From assembly GCA_039934635.1 (NCBI GenBank), contig JBDTLT010000076.1:1-22289 (forward strand): a stretch of DNA of 22,289 nt, written 5' to 3'. A program made the position numbers and the translations under genes. The notes beneath the pieces are model-generated. The model had not been told where the DNA came from and did no database searches. It was given only the letters and a program-made list of their open reading frames with translations. Every line of letters starts with the position of its first letter. Positions within the stretch are counted from its first letter, which is position 1. Below, piece after piece: positions 1-6,308 of the stretch. Source of the DNA: DATLFA01 sp039934635. Lineage in GTDB: Bacteria > Actinomycetota > Acidimicrobiia > Acidimicrobiales > WLNW01.

Positions 1-719
1 TCGATCTGGCTGTCGAGGCCGCCGACGTCTTCGTAGCTGACGTCGGGCACTTCTTCGAGCACGAGCTCGTCGATCTCGGGCCGGGGCAGCTTTTCGAGCA
101 GCACGCCGGATCGTGAATCCATGAGGACGGTGTCGCCGCTGCGCAGGCGCGTGACCATGAGGTCGTCGGCGAGCTCGCAGACCCGCTCTTCGTCGGCGCG
201 GCCGACGATGAGGGCGCGGTGGCCGTCTTCGAGCACCTCTTTGATGGTGACGACCTCGCCCATCGAGTCGAAGCCCCGCGCCATGACGACGTTGAGCGAC
301 TCGTTGAGCACGACCTCTTGGCCGCGCTTGAGGCCCGAGTCGAGATCGGGATGGACCGAGACCCGCATCTTGCGGCCGCTGGCGAATACGTCGACGGTCT
401 CGTCGTCGTTGATCGACAGCACGGTGCCGTACGCGTTGGGCGGCTGGGTCAGCTTGTCGACCTCTTCGCGGAGCGCGGCGATGTGCTCGCGGGCCTCCCG
501 CAAGGTGTAGGTCAGCTTTTCGTTTTGCGAGACGGCTTGCGCGAGCTGGCCTTTGGTCTCGAGCAGGCGTTCTTCGAGCGTGCGGACACGCTTGGGGGCC
601 TCTTGGAGGCGTTGGCGTAGGTTGACGATCTCCGCCTCGAGCATGGCCACGTGCTCGTGCAGCTTGTCGTTGCCGTCGCGGTCGTCTGCACCAGTGTCTT
701 CCCGGCTGACGGGAACCAC
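1..719 (-). CDS. arc: Proteasome-associated AAA ATPase ARC/Mpa, 5' part only
   Basis: This is the N-terminal part of the ring ATPase that unfolds pupylated proteins for the 20S proteasome in the cytoplasm. The reading frame runs off the window before the Walker A motif. It shows an N-terminal coiled coil (about residues 20-75), then an OB-type region beginning at NAYGTVLSIN with DETVDVFASGRKMRV, and finally LVLEEVPDVSYEDVGGL, the conserved lead-in to the AAA domain of Mpa/ARC. The start is uncertain. GTG at 719 directly abuts GAGGAGG, which is too close for an ideal ribosome site. The next in-frame start is ATG at 644, but that would cut into the coiled coil, so I prefer 719. The gene is divergent from the ferredoxin gene at 949. 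About 240 codons are visible, against about 590-610 aa for the family. Confidence 0.93.
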   Translation of the reverse strand, partial: MVPVSREDTGADDRDGNDKLHEHVAMLEAEIVNLRQRLQEAPKRVRTLEERLLETKGQLAQAVSQNEKLTYTLREAREHIAALREEVDKLTQPPNAYGTVLSINDDETVDVFASGRKMRVSVHPDLDSGLKRGQEVVLNESLNVVMARGFDSMGEVVTIKEVLEDGHRALIVGRADEERVCELADDLMVTRLRSGDTVLMDSRSGVLLEKLPRPEIDELVLEEVPDVSYEDVGGLDSQI

Positions 720-948
720 CTCCTCGAATCGGTGTGGTGCCGGTCGGCGGCAAGGCTCATAAGTTGAGCTGCGCCTCCCGATGGGTTCGACGCTACACGG
801 TCATCTCGGTGCATCGGCGCGCCTTCGGGGCGTCCACCGAAAAAAGCACGGTCTCGGCCGGGTTTATTTGGTGGAGGCCCGCTACGCTCAGCCACAGCGC
901 CGCCCGAGGCGCGGCTCACGGGCCCCACAGGGAAGGAACCGAGCATCC
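720..948. promoter_or_regulatory. Divergent intergenic region between ARC and ferredoxin
   Basis: These 229 bases separate the minus-strand proteasome ATPase from the plus-strand ferredoxin and must hold the promoters of both. A short A-run (840-846) and a relatively AT-rich GTTTATTTGG stretch (863-872) interrupt otherwise GC-rich sequence. A TACGCT hexamer (884-889) could be a -10 for the ferredoxin, but no convincing -35 lies at the proper distance. A good ribosome site, AGGGAAGGAA (929-938), precedes the ferredoxin ATG. I see no riboswitch or other structured element. Confidence 0.4.
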
Positions 949-1185
949 ATGAAGGTCTGGATCGATCAAGATCTCTGCACCGGCGACGGCCTCTGCGAAG
1001 AGATCGCCCCTGACGTCTTCACGCTGCTCGACGATGGGCTCGCCTACGTCAAAGAGGGCAGCAAAGTGTTCTCCGATCCCGGCGGTGCCGAGGGCATGGC
1101 CAACGTGCCGGCCGGCATGGAAGACGCCACGATCGAGTCCGCCGAAGAGTGCCCCGGCGAGTGCATCTTCATCGAGATCGAGTAG
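949..1185 (+). CDS. Small ferredoxin with an Asp at the second cluster ligand position
   Basis: This is a 78-aa soluble electron carrier that binds one iron-sulfur cluster. The first motif is C9-TG-D12-GL-C15 followed by EEIAPDVF, and the last ligand is C68 in EECPGECI. The second cysteine of the usual CxxCxxC is replaced by Asp, the arrangement known from Pyrococcus furiosus ferredoxin, where Asp ligates a [4Fe-4S] cluster that converts easily to [3Fe-4S]. The remote cysteine that normally follows C15 is Ala here. ATG at 949 was chosen because AGGGAAGGAAC sits just upstream and the protein then has the normal length. The acidic composition fits a ferredoxin. It is divergent from arc and convergent with trmI. 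The redox partner is unknown; small ferredoxins of this type often serve cytochromes P450, but no P450 is in the window. Confidence 0.88.
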   Translation: MKVWIDQDLCTGDGLCEEIAPDVFTLLDDGLAYVKEGSKVFSDPGGAEGMANVPAGMEDATIESAEECPGECIFIEIE

Positions 1186-1192
1186 TCAGCGT

Positions 1193-1207
1193 TGCGGCGT
1201 AGCCGCA
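1193..1207. terminator. Candidate bidirectional hairpin between convergent genes
   Basis: TGCGGC-GTA-GCCGCA forms a 6-bp stem with a 3-base loop in the 22 bases between the ferredoxin stop (1185) and the trmI stop codon (1208-1210). Position between converging genes suggests termination in both directions. There is no T-run on either side, so an intrinsic mechanism is not assured. Confidence 0.4.
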
Positions 1208-1993
1208 TTAGATAGCAGCGATCAGCCGCGCCGTCGTCAAGAACCCTGTGTGCGCGACCATGCGGTGATCGGGCCGTACCGCCGCTCCTTCGACGTGCCA
1301 ACTGCGGTTGAGTACTTCGATGGTCTCGCTGAACATGAAACCGTGCACGGCCAACGCGTCGCGCAACTGCATCACCTGCACGATGCTCGGGCAGTAGGCG
1401 GCCAAGATGCCGCCACCGCGCAGCACGCGTGACGCGTGGGGCACGACCCGCCACGGTTCGGGTAAATCGAGCACGAGTCGGTCGACTTCCATGTCGTCGA
1501 TGCCGTCGTAGGTGTCCCGTTGTTCCACGGCATAGCGCCCGATCGCCTCTTCGCCCAAGAAGTCGCGGACGTTGCGTATCGCTCGGTCCGCGAAATCGGC
1601 GCGTTGCTCGTAGGCGGTGATGATGGCGCCGGCGCGCAACATCGTCATCGACAGCGCGCCGCTGCCGACGCCCGACTCGAACACGCGCGCACCGGGAAAG
1701 ATGTCGGCGAGCATCAGCAGTGGTCCGAGATCCTTCGGATAGATCACCTGCGCGCCGCGGGGCATCTTCAGTACGAAGTCGGCCAATGTCGGGCGCAGCA
1801 CGATGTAGGGCGATCCGTGCGTCGAGCGAACCGTTGCGCCTTCGCCGCGGCCGATGATGTCGTCGTGGCCGACGATGCCGGCGTGGGTGTGAAACGACGC
1901 GCCCTCTTGCAAGGTCAGCACGTAATGCCGTTCCTTGCGGTCGACGAGCATCACGCGCTCACCGGCGCGAAGTGTGGCCGGGCCTTCGCTCAC
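1208..1993 (-). CDS. trmI: tRNA (adenine-58-N1)-methyltransferase TrmI
   Basis: This SAM-dependent enzyme makes m1A58 in the T-loop of tRNA; the family acts as a tetramer. The 261-aa protein has the small N-terminal beta domain (VMLVDRKERHYVLTL, then HTHAGIVGHDDIIG), the hallmark YPKDLGPLLMLADIFPG, motif I VFESGVGSGALS (a variant of the usual E-x-G-x-GSG), the acidic YEQRADFADRA and the catalytic region DLPEPWRVVPHA (D-x-PEPW). The start is GTG 1993, which overlaps the stop of the upstream ttuA by four bases (GTGA), implying translational coupling. In Mycobacterium tuberculosis the homologue Rv2118c also lies close to mpa, so this linkage is an old actinobacterial one. The last gene of the minus-strand run. 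Confidence 0.95.
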   Translation of the reverse strand: MSEGPATLRAGERVMLVDRKERHYVLTLQEGASFHTHAGIVGHDDIIGRGEGATVRSTHGSPYIVLRPTLADFVLKMPRGAQVIYPKDLGPLLMLADIFPGARVFESGVGSGALSMTMLRAGAIITAYEQRADFADRAIRNVRDFLGEEAIGRYAVEQRDTYDGIDDMEVDRLVLDLPEPWRVVPHASRVLRGGGILAAYCPSIVQVMQLRDALAVHGFMFSETIEVLNRSWHVEGAAVRPDHRMVAHTGFLTTARLIAAI

Positions 1994-2931
1994 TGCGACG
2001 CGGGCCGGTTGCGGCCGGAGAAGGCCACGGGAGTCGCTTGGGTGGCCCTCTCGGTGAGCCGACAGAACGCGCACACTTCGCCCGACGACGGTGCGCCGCA
2101 GCGCTCGCAGTGGCGCAGCGTGTCCTCGCTCGCGGGTACCGCGAAATGCTCGGCGCCCCGAGCCAGGTAGCCGAAGAAGAAATCGGCCTTGGCGCCCGGC
2201 GTGGTGCGCTCGAGATCGTTGAGCACCGCCTTGTAGCGGAGGTGGCGATTGCCGTCGGCCATCGGGCACTCTTCGACGATGTAGTCGATGCCTCGCAGCA
2301 GGCAGTAGGCCGCCATTTCGCGCTCGCCCAAACGCACCAAGGGCTTGACCTTCTTGGGAAAGCCATTGCGGGCCGGCAACAACGGATGCTGGCGGCCGAG
2401 GTAGTCGGCATGCCAGTGCAGCACGTTGCCGAAGAGCACGGCGGCCTCGTCGTCGAGATTGTGGCCCGTGGCGACCGCGTCGTAGTTGCCGTCGATCGCG
2501 GCCTTGTCGAAGAGGTGGCGTTTGGTCAATCCGCACGCGCTGCACGGCACTCGGCGGGCGGCCTTGGCCCCGCTCGGGATGTCGAAGCCGTAGTCATCGC
2601 GGATGTCGACCTCGATCAGGTTCAGTCCGCGAGCATGGGCGAACGCGCGCGCGTACTCCCCTGACTCGTCGCTGTACTCGCCGATGCCGAGACCGAGATA
2701 CAGGCCGTCGGCCTGGTAGCCGAGGTCGTTCAAGAGATCCCAGAGGCCGAGCGAATCCTTGCCGCCCGAGACCGCCACGAGCACACGGTCGCCGGGAGCG
2801 AGCAGCGCGAACTCTTTGATGGCCTTGGCCACTTGGTCGCGGCACAGCTTGAGAAAGTGCTCGGTGCAGAACTTGGCGTTGTGGCGCCGGATGTCGATGA
2901 TCGCCGGTTCGCGACACACGGTGCACTTCAC
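1990..2931 (-). CDS. ttuA: TtuA-type tRNA 2-thiolation enzyme (PP-loop, Fe-S, two zinc fingers)
   Basis: This 313-aa protein resembles TtuA, which adenylates U54 of tRNA and replaces its 2-oxygen with sulfur delivered by a ubiquitin-like carrier. Every key residue is visible: an N-terminal zinc finger C3, C6, C22, H25; the ATP-binding PP-loop SGGKDS at 55-60; cluster cysteines C130 and C133 (PCSACG) and C222 (EECPM); the GHNLDDEA motif near 156-163; and a C-terminal zinc finger C275, C278, C287, C290. Positions 3, 6, 22, 25, 55-60, 130, 133 and 222 agree with those I recall for Thermus TtuA, which argues against TtcA (s2C32). GTG 2931 overlaps the stop of the ubiquitin-like gene (GTGA), and the stop overlaps trmI in the same way. 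This context also fits T-loop modification. Confidence 0.93.
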   Translation of the reverse strand: MKCTVCREPAIIDIRRHNAKFCTEHFLKLCRDQVAKAIKEFALLAPGDRVLVAVSGGKDSLGLWDLLNDLGYQADGLYLGLGIGEYSDESGEYARAFAHARGLNLIEVDIRDDYGFDIPSGAKAARRVPCSACGLTKRHLFDKAAIDGNYDAVATGHNLDDEAAVLFGNVLHWHADYLGRQHPLLPARNGFPKKVKPLVRLGEREMAAYCLLRGIDYIVEECPMADGNRHLRYKAVLNDLERTTPGAKADFFFGYLARGAEHFAVPASEDTLRHCERCGAPSSGEVCAFCRLTERATQATPVAFSGRNRPASQ

Positions 2932-3128
2932 CGGGCACCGCCGGAGATGACGGGACGCACTTCGACACTCGAGTCGTCGGCGATCAATGCATCGCCTGGA
3001 ACCAACGTGCCGTCGACGATCACGAGGTGTGACTCGCGGTTGAGACCGAGTCGTTCGAGCAAGGTGTCGACGCGGACCGGCCCCGCGACCCCGATCTCGC
3101 GCTTGGGATTGCGGAGCTGTACGCGCAC
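2928..3128 (-). CDS. ttuB: Ubiquitin-like sulfur carrier (TtuB/ThiS/MoaD type) ending GGAR
   Basis: This 66-aa beta-grasp protein has the ThiS/MoaD layout: a beta hairpin (VRVQLRNPKREIGV), the helix segment VDTLLERLGLN, LVIVDGTLVPGDALIADDSSVEVRPVISGG, and a C-terminal diglycine. The tail continues with Ala-Arg, so the protein ends SGGAR rather than at GG. In TtuB/ThiS/MoaD the terminal glycine is adenylated and turned into a thiocarboxylate, so the extra residues would have to be removed first, or this carrier works differently. GTG 3128 was chosen as the start because it lies five bases after the stop of the upstream gene, gives the typical length, and no closer start exists. It overlaps ttuA by four bases, so the pair is almost surely carrier and enzyme. 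No E1-like activating enzyme or JAMM peptidase is in the window. Confidence 0.87.
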   Translation of the reverse strand: MRVQLRNPKREIGVAGPVRVDTLLERLGLNRESHLVIVDGTLVPGDALIADDSSVEVRPVISGGAR

Positions 3129-3133
3129 CGCGG

Positions 3134-3388
3134 TCAGCTTGCGCCTCGGCCGCGGCGGCCCCGACGCTTTGGTGCGATGTGGGTGATGATCATCGATTCG
3201 CCGGGTTTGAGTGCCTCGGAGAGACGGAGGGGCATTTCGCCCCGCTTGGTGACCTTGCCCATCTGGCGCCGCAGCATGCCGAGCACGAAGATCACCAACC
3301 ACGGCCGGCTGCCACCGAGCAGGCCGCGCCGCAGCGCGTTCATACGGATGTAGCGGCGCAGCACGCCTTTGCGAAGGTAGGTGAACAT
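3134..3388 (-). CDS. Small basic protein, unrecognised
   Basis: This 84-aa protein is rich in Arg and Lys. One hydrophobic stretch, PWLVIFVLGML (about residues 29-39), is short for a transmembrane helix and is flanked by many basic residues. The middle reads GKVTKRGEMPLRLSEALKPGESMIITHI and the C-terminus is a basic tail (KRRGRRGRG). I do not recognise the family. It starts at ATG 3388, 12 bases after the upstream stop, and ends five bases before the ubiquitin-like gene, so it is cotranscribed with the tRNA-modification genes. It may be a peripheral membrane or nucleic-acid-binding protein, but the sequence shows no catalytic motif. Confidence 0.72.
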   Translation of the reverse strand: MFTYLRKGVLRRYIRMNALRRGLLGGSRPWLVIFVLGMLRRQMGKVTKRGEMPLRLSEALKPGESMIITHIAPKRRGRRGRGAS

Positions 3389-3400
3389 CGGCCGGGTTCG

Positions 3401-3631
3401 TCAGATCCGGCGGATCTCGACGACGGTCGACTTCGTCTTACCGACACGCTTGCCGATGATGTACACGAGGAGGAGCAGGATCAGCCCGCCGGCGATGGCA
3501 AACGGCATTGCCGTGTCCTTGGCCGCCTTGGTGCGCTGATCGACGCCGCCTTTGAGTTCGCGGAACTTGGCTTCGAGGTCGTCTCGCGTGATCTTGCGAT
3601 CGGTCATGTCGCGACTGTCAGTCACGGTCAT
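3401..3631 (-). CDS. Small single-pass membrane protein, unrecognised
   Basis: A 76-aa protein with an acidic/basic N-terminal half (RKITRDDLEAKFRELKGGVDQ) and one clear transmembrane helix, AMPFAIAGGLILLLLVYIIG (about 41-60), followed by a positive KRVGKTKST tail, which predicts a cytoplasmic C-terminus by the positive-inside rule. ATG 3631 follows AAGGGGG directly and overlaps the upstream gene by 14 bases. An in-frame ATG at 3607 is an alternative start without a visible ribosome site. It belongs with the neighbouring two-helix protein as a likely pair of small membrane proteins. Function unknown. Confidence 0.75.
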   Translation of the reverse strand: MTVTDSRDMTDRKITRDDLEAKFRELKGGVDQRTKAAKDTAMPFAIAGGLILLLLVYIIGKRVGKTKSTVVEIRRI

Positions 3632-3965
3632 CCCCCTTGGTGATGCGCAACGCGAACAGGACTGCGATGACGAGACTGAAGACGAACACGATCATGTACG
3701 GCAGCCACGACCAGTTGCCCGTGAGGTGTTGGCCGAAGAAGCGATGGGTCTGCATGTAGCGCAGGCCGGAGAGCGCGAGGAAAAACAGCCCGAGCGCGAT
3801 GAGTAAACCGCCGGCGAGCCCCATGCCGACGAAGCGCTTGAGGTTCTTTAGCGGTGCAATCGTTTCTTGGCGGGCATAGGCCTTGACGAGCGCGAGCGCT
3901 TCGTCGAAGGACTCTTTGGGATCGGATGTTCGTTTCGGAAGCGGGGACGCCACGCGCCTTCTCAC
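3618..3965 (-). CDS. Two-helix membrane protein, phage-holin-family-like
   Basis: A protein of 115 aa (111 if the second GTG at 3953 is used). A soluble N-terminus contains DPKESFDEALALVKAYARQETIAPLKNLKRF, followed by two hydrophobic helices (VGMGLAGGLLIALGLFFLAL and LPYMIVFVFSLVIAVLFAL) separated by a short loop. This layout resembles the 'putative actinobacterial holin / phage holin family' proteins that occur as housekeeping membrane proteins in actinobacterial chromosomes; nothing here suggests a prophage. GTG 3965 and GTG 3953 are both possible starts; AGAAGG lies just before 3953. Directly upstream of the single-pass protein gene, which it overlaps. Confidence 0.75.
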   Translation of the reverse strand: MRRRVASPLPKRTSDPKESFDEALALVKAYARQETIAPLKNLKRFVGMGLAGGLLIALGLFFLALSGLRYMQTHRFFGQHLTGNWSWLPYMIVFVFSLVIAVLFALRITKGDDRD

Positions 3966-3975
3966 TGTTCGAGTT

Positions 3976-3999
3976 GGGTTGGGTAACGCGGCGCAACCC
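3976..3999 (-). terminator. Weak hairpin at the 3' end of the Lon-domain gene
   Basis: GGGTTG (3976-3981) and CAACCC (3994-3999) can pair across a 12-base loop, overlapping the stop codon of the Lon-domain gene. It could attenuate transcription into the holin-like gene 34 bases further on. No T-run follows, so this is a weak candidate. Confidence 0.22.
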
Positions 4000-4658
4000 T
4001 ACCCGTCCGGCTCTGTCGGAGGCCCCATCGCGATGCGGGCTTCATAGTCGGACCGGGTGTCGGCCAGGTACGCATCGAGTAGGTCGAGTCGCTCGTCGGC
4101 GCCGCTCGCGGCGAGGAGGCGCTGGCGATCGAAGGGCCCGAGCGGCACGGCGGCGCACAGCTGTAGCGAACCGGTGCGAGCGTCCTCGGAGAAATCGATG
4201 GTGCTCGCGGGGGCCGGTTCGCCGACCTCGGCGGCCAACGCCAGCACCCGGCGCAGCTTGCCCACCGACGCCCGGTAGCGGCTCTCGAGATCGTCGGGCG
4301 ACAGCACGGACTCCGCGTCGTCGACGATCTGCACGAGCGCTCGCGGGTACGGCTCGTCGGGCAACCAGCGGGTGACCCGCAGTCGCTCGACGCCGATGGC
4401 CATCAAGGCGAACCGACCGTCGGGGGTCTGCTGAGCCTGCACGAGTTGCGCGACACAGCCGAAGTCGCTGCGGGTGTCGCCGCCCCCCACTTCGTTGCCG
4501 CGCTCGATCAAGACGACCCCGAAGCGCCCGTCGCCGGCCAACAGGTCGACGGTCATCTGCCGGTAGCGGGGCTCGAACACGTGCAGCGGGAGGAGCTGGG
4601 TAGGGAACAACACCATGCCCAGCGGGAACATCGGGAGCTCGATCTCGGCAGCTGCCAT
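3999..4658 (-). CDS. Stand-alone Lon N-terminal (substrate-binding) domain protein
   Basis: This 219-aa protein consists of the LON substrate-binding domain alone. It begins ELPMFPLGMVLFPTQLLPLHVFEPRYRQM, the classic opening of Lon N-domains, followed by FGVVLIERGNEVGGGD, GCVAQLVQAQQTPDGRFALMAIGVERLRV, and a helical C-terminal half (LRRVLALAAEV, QRLLAASGADERLDLLDAYL). There is no AAA+ module and no Ser-Lys protease dyad, which is normal for this widespread family of about 200-220 aa. Its function is not well established. ATG 4658 lies two bases after the stop of the penicillin-binding-protein gene, so the two are coupled. The start is firm because the FPLG motif begins immediately after it. 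Confidence 0.9.
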   Translation of the reverse strand: MAAAEIELPMFPLGMVLFPTQLLPLHVFEPRYRQMTVDLLAGDGRFGVVLIERGNEVGGGDTRSDFGCVAQLVQAQQTPDGRFALMAIGVERLRVTRWLPDEPYPRALVQIVDDAESVLSPDDLESRYRASVGKLRRVLALAAEVGEPAPASTIDFSEDARTGSLQLCAAVPLGPFDRQRLLAASGADERLDLLDAYLADTRSDYEARIAMGPPTEPDG

Positions 4659-4660
4659 CG

Positions 4661-6139
4661 TCAACCTTGTATCGGCTTCGGGCTCAACTGATCGAGCGTG
4701 GGGGCTTGCGGGTAGCTCACCAGGAGCGAGGCCAGCTCGTTCTGGGCGGTGATGCCTCGTTCGCCGAGCGAGGCGTCGGCAGCCACGTTGGCGATGTAGG
4801 AAAAGGTCAGCGTTCGGGTGGCCGTCGTGGTCACGTAGCCCGACATCGAACTCACGTTGACCAGACGTCCGGTCTTGGCCCGCAAGTTGCCCACCAACGG
4901 GGCAGTCGTATAGCGATCGTGGAGCGTGCCCGTCTTGCCCGCGATCGGTAGGTTGCCTCCGACGTCGGACGTCGGACCGACCATCGTCAAGATGTCGGCA
5001 ACGAGTTGACACGTGAGCTTGTCGTTGGGGTCGAGGCCCGATCCATCTGCGAACGACACGCCATCGAGCGGCAACTGGCGGCGCTGGAGTGCATCTCTGA
5101 TCGTGGCCACGCCCGCGGCCGTGGTCGCTTCGTTACGTGCTTTGAGGCCCATCTCTTTGGTCAAGGACTCGGCGGTGTTGTTGTCGCTCAATGTCAGCAA
5201 CTCGGCGACGATCTCGCGCATCGTGGGCGAGTCGATGTTGGTGATCTCGGTTGCGGCGGCCGGGGCGGCGCCCGCGCGGGCGACACCAGTGACGCGGACG
5301 TTGTTCGCCTTCAGCTGTTGCATGAGTATCGACGCCGCGTGTTGTGCGGGATCCGAGGCCAAGACGTTTTGCGTGGTCACCTCGGGATCACGGGGGAACG
5401 AGGTGAACCCGTCGTTGACGGCAAGCGCGGAGATGGGGCCGACCTGCCCTTGTGCCACGAAGCGGGTCGGCCAACTCGCCACGGTGCGCTCTCGGTCGTA
5501 ACGGCGGTCGTCGCCGATCACGTCCCCCCTGATCTCGGTGACACCGGCCGCGGCGATGCGTTTTGCGAGTGCGTCGATATCGGTGAATTGGGGTCGGTAG
5601 CCGTAGCGCTCGAGGAAGCGGTCGACGTACGCGGTCGTGGAGAGCAGGGGGTCTCCCCCACCGACCATCCACAGTGATCCGGACACGACGCCGCCGTTGC
5701 GCGCCGCGTCGCTGACGATGCTCGTCCGTAGACGCGTGTCGGTGCCGAGCACGTCGAGTGCCGCGACCGCGGTCAACAATTTGTGGTTGGACGCGGGCGT
5801 GACCGATTTACGTTCGTTCTTGGTGTAGATGATGCGAGCGCCCTCTCGCACGACGACACAGGTGTCAGTGGGCGATGGCGCGGTGACGCGCTTTTCGAGA
5901 CCGGAGACGAGCGCCGAGTCCGCGACGGGCGACTGAAGAAATATCGGCGCCCGCCGCACGGACAGCAGCGGGGTCGTCACGGGTTTGCCCGCCGCGGTCA
6001 CCACTGCCGCTTCGGTCGAGGCCGCGCTGAGGTCGTTGGCGCGCCATCCTGCCGCGAGCGCGGAGACCGCCAAAAGCAATGAGAGTCCGACCAGGCGCAC
6101 CCTCGCATCGTAGGTCCGACAGATAGAGGGTTTGGGCAC
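4661..6139 (-). CDS. dacB: D-alanyl-D-alanine carboxypeptidase/endopeptidase, PBP4 type (S13)
   Basis: This 492-aa penicillin-binding protein removes the terminal D-Ala from peptidoglycan stems or cuts cross-links outside the membrane. A signal peptide or anchor, VRLVGLSLLLAVSALAAGW (14-32), opens the protein. The three active-site motifs are present: SNHK (S117 nucleophile, K120) in TPASNHKLLTA, SDN (318-320) in LTLSDNNTAESL, and KTG (422-424) in RAKTGRLVNVSSMSG. A second KTG at 402 occurs in the conserved IAGKTGTLHDR of this family. The large insert between SxxK and SDN (GGGDPLL, GDVIGDDRRYD) is typical of S13 enzymes. GTG 6139 was chosen because GTAGGAG lies just upstream. The gene heads the minus-strand run that ends with trmI. 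Confidence 0.94.
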   Translation of the reverse strand: MPKPSICRTYDARVRLVGLSLLLAVSALAAGWRANDLSAASTEAAVVTAAGKPVTTPLLSVRRAPIFLQSPVADSALVSGLEKRVTAPSPTDTCVVVREGARIIYTKNERKSVTPASNHKLLTAVAALDVLGTDTRLRTSIVSDAARNGGVVSGSLWMVGGGDPLLSTTAYVDRFLERYGYRPQFTDIDALAKRIAAAGVTEIRGDVIGDDRRYDRERTVASWPTRFVAQGQVGPISALAVNDGFTSFPRDPEVTTQNVLASDPAQHAASILMQQLKANNVRVTGVARAGAAPAAATEITNIDSPTMREIVAELLTLSDNNTAESLTKEMGLKARNEATTAAGVATIRDALQRRQLPLDGVSFADGSGLDPNDKLTCQLVADILTMVGPTSDVGGNLPIAGKTGTLHDRYTTAPLVGNLRAKTGRLVNVSSMSGYVTTTATRTLTFSYIANVAADASLGERGITAQNELASLLVSYPQAPTLDQLSPKPIQG

Positions 6140-6308
6140 TCGCTCCTACCGGGCATGAATATCGCCGATGGCCTGCCGATCGGGGACGCGCGTGACTTCG
6201 ATTGGACCCACCAGGGCTGCTAACGTTCCGGCCGCGTCGCCCGTGTTCTCTCCTGTTGCGCGGTTGTCATGACCTCGCTTCTGGTTTCACAGTTCGGATA
6301 GTCCCCCC
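6140..6308. promoter_or_regulatory. Divergent intergenic region, dacB and desaturase
   Basis: These 169 bases separate the minus-strand dacB from the plus-strand desaturase and should carry both promoters. A GATAGT hexamer (6297-6302) lies only seven bases before the desaturase ATG, and TTGTCA (6264-6269) is further upstream, but the spacing between them is not that of a standard promoter. An 8-base palindrome, GTCATGAC, covers 6266-6273. No ribosome site is evident before the desaturase ATG; CCCCCC precedes it. Nothing else stands out. Confidence 0.35.

Noticed and set aside
1990..2931. TtcA (tRNA C32 thiolation) as an alternative for the PP-loop enzyme
   Set aside because: It has the N- and C-terminal zinc fingers and the C130/C133/C222 spacing of TtuA and is paired with a ubiquitin-like carrier, which TtcA does not need.
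3618..3965. Holin-like protein as evidence for a prophage
   Set aside because: No integrase, portal, terminase or lysin is nearby, and the gene is embedded in a housekeeping run with matching codon use.
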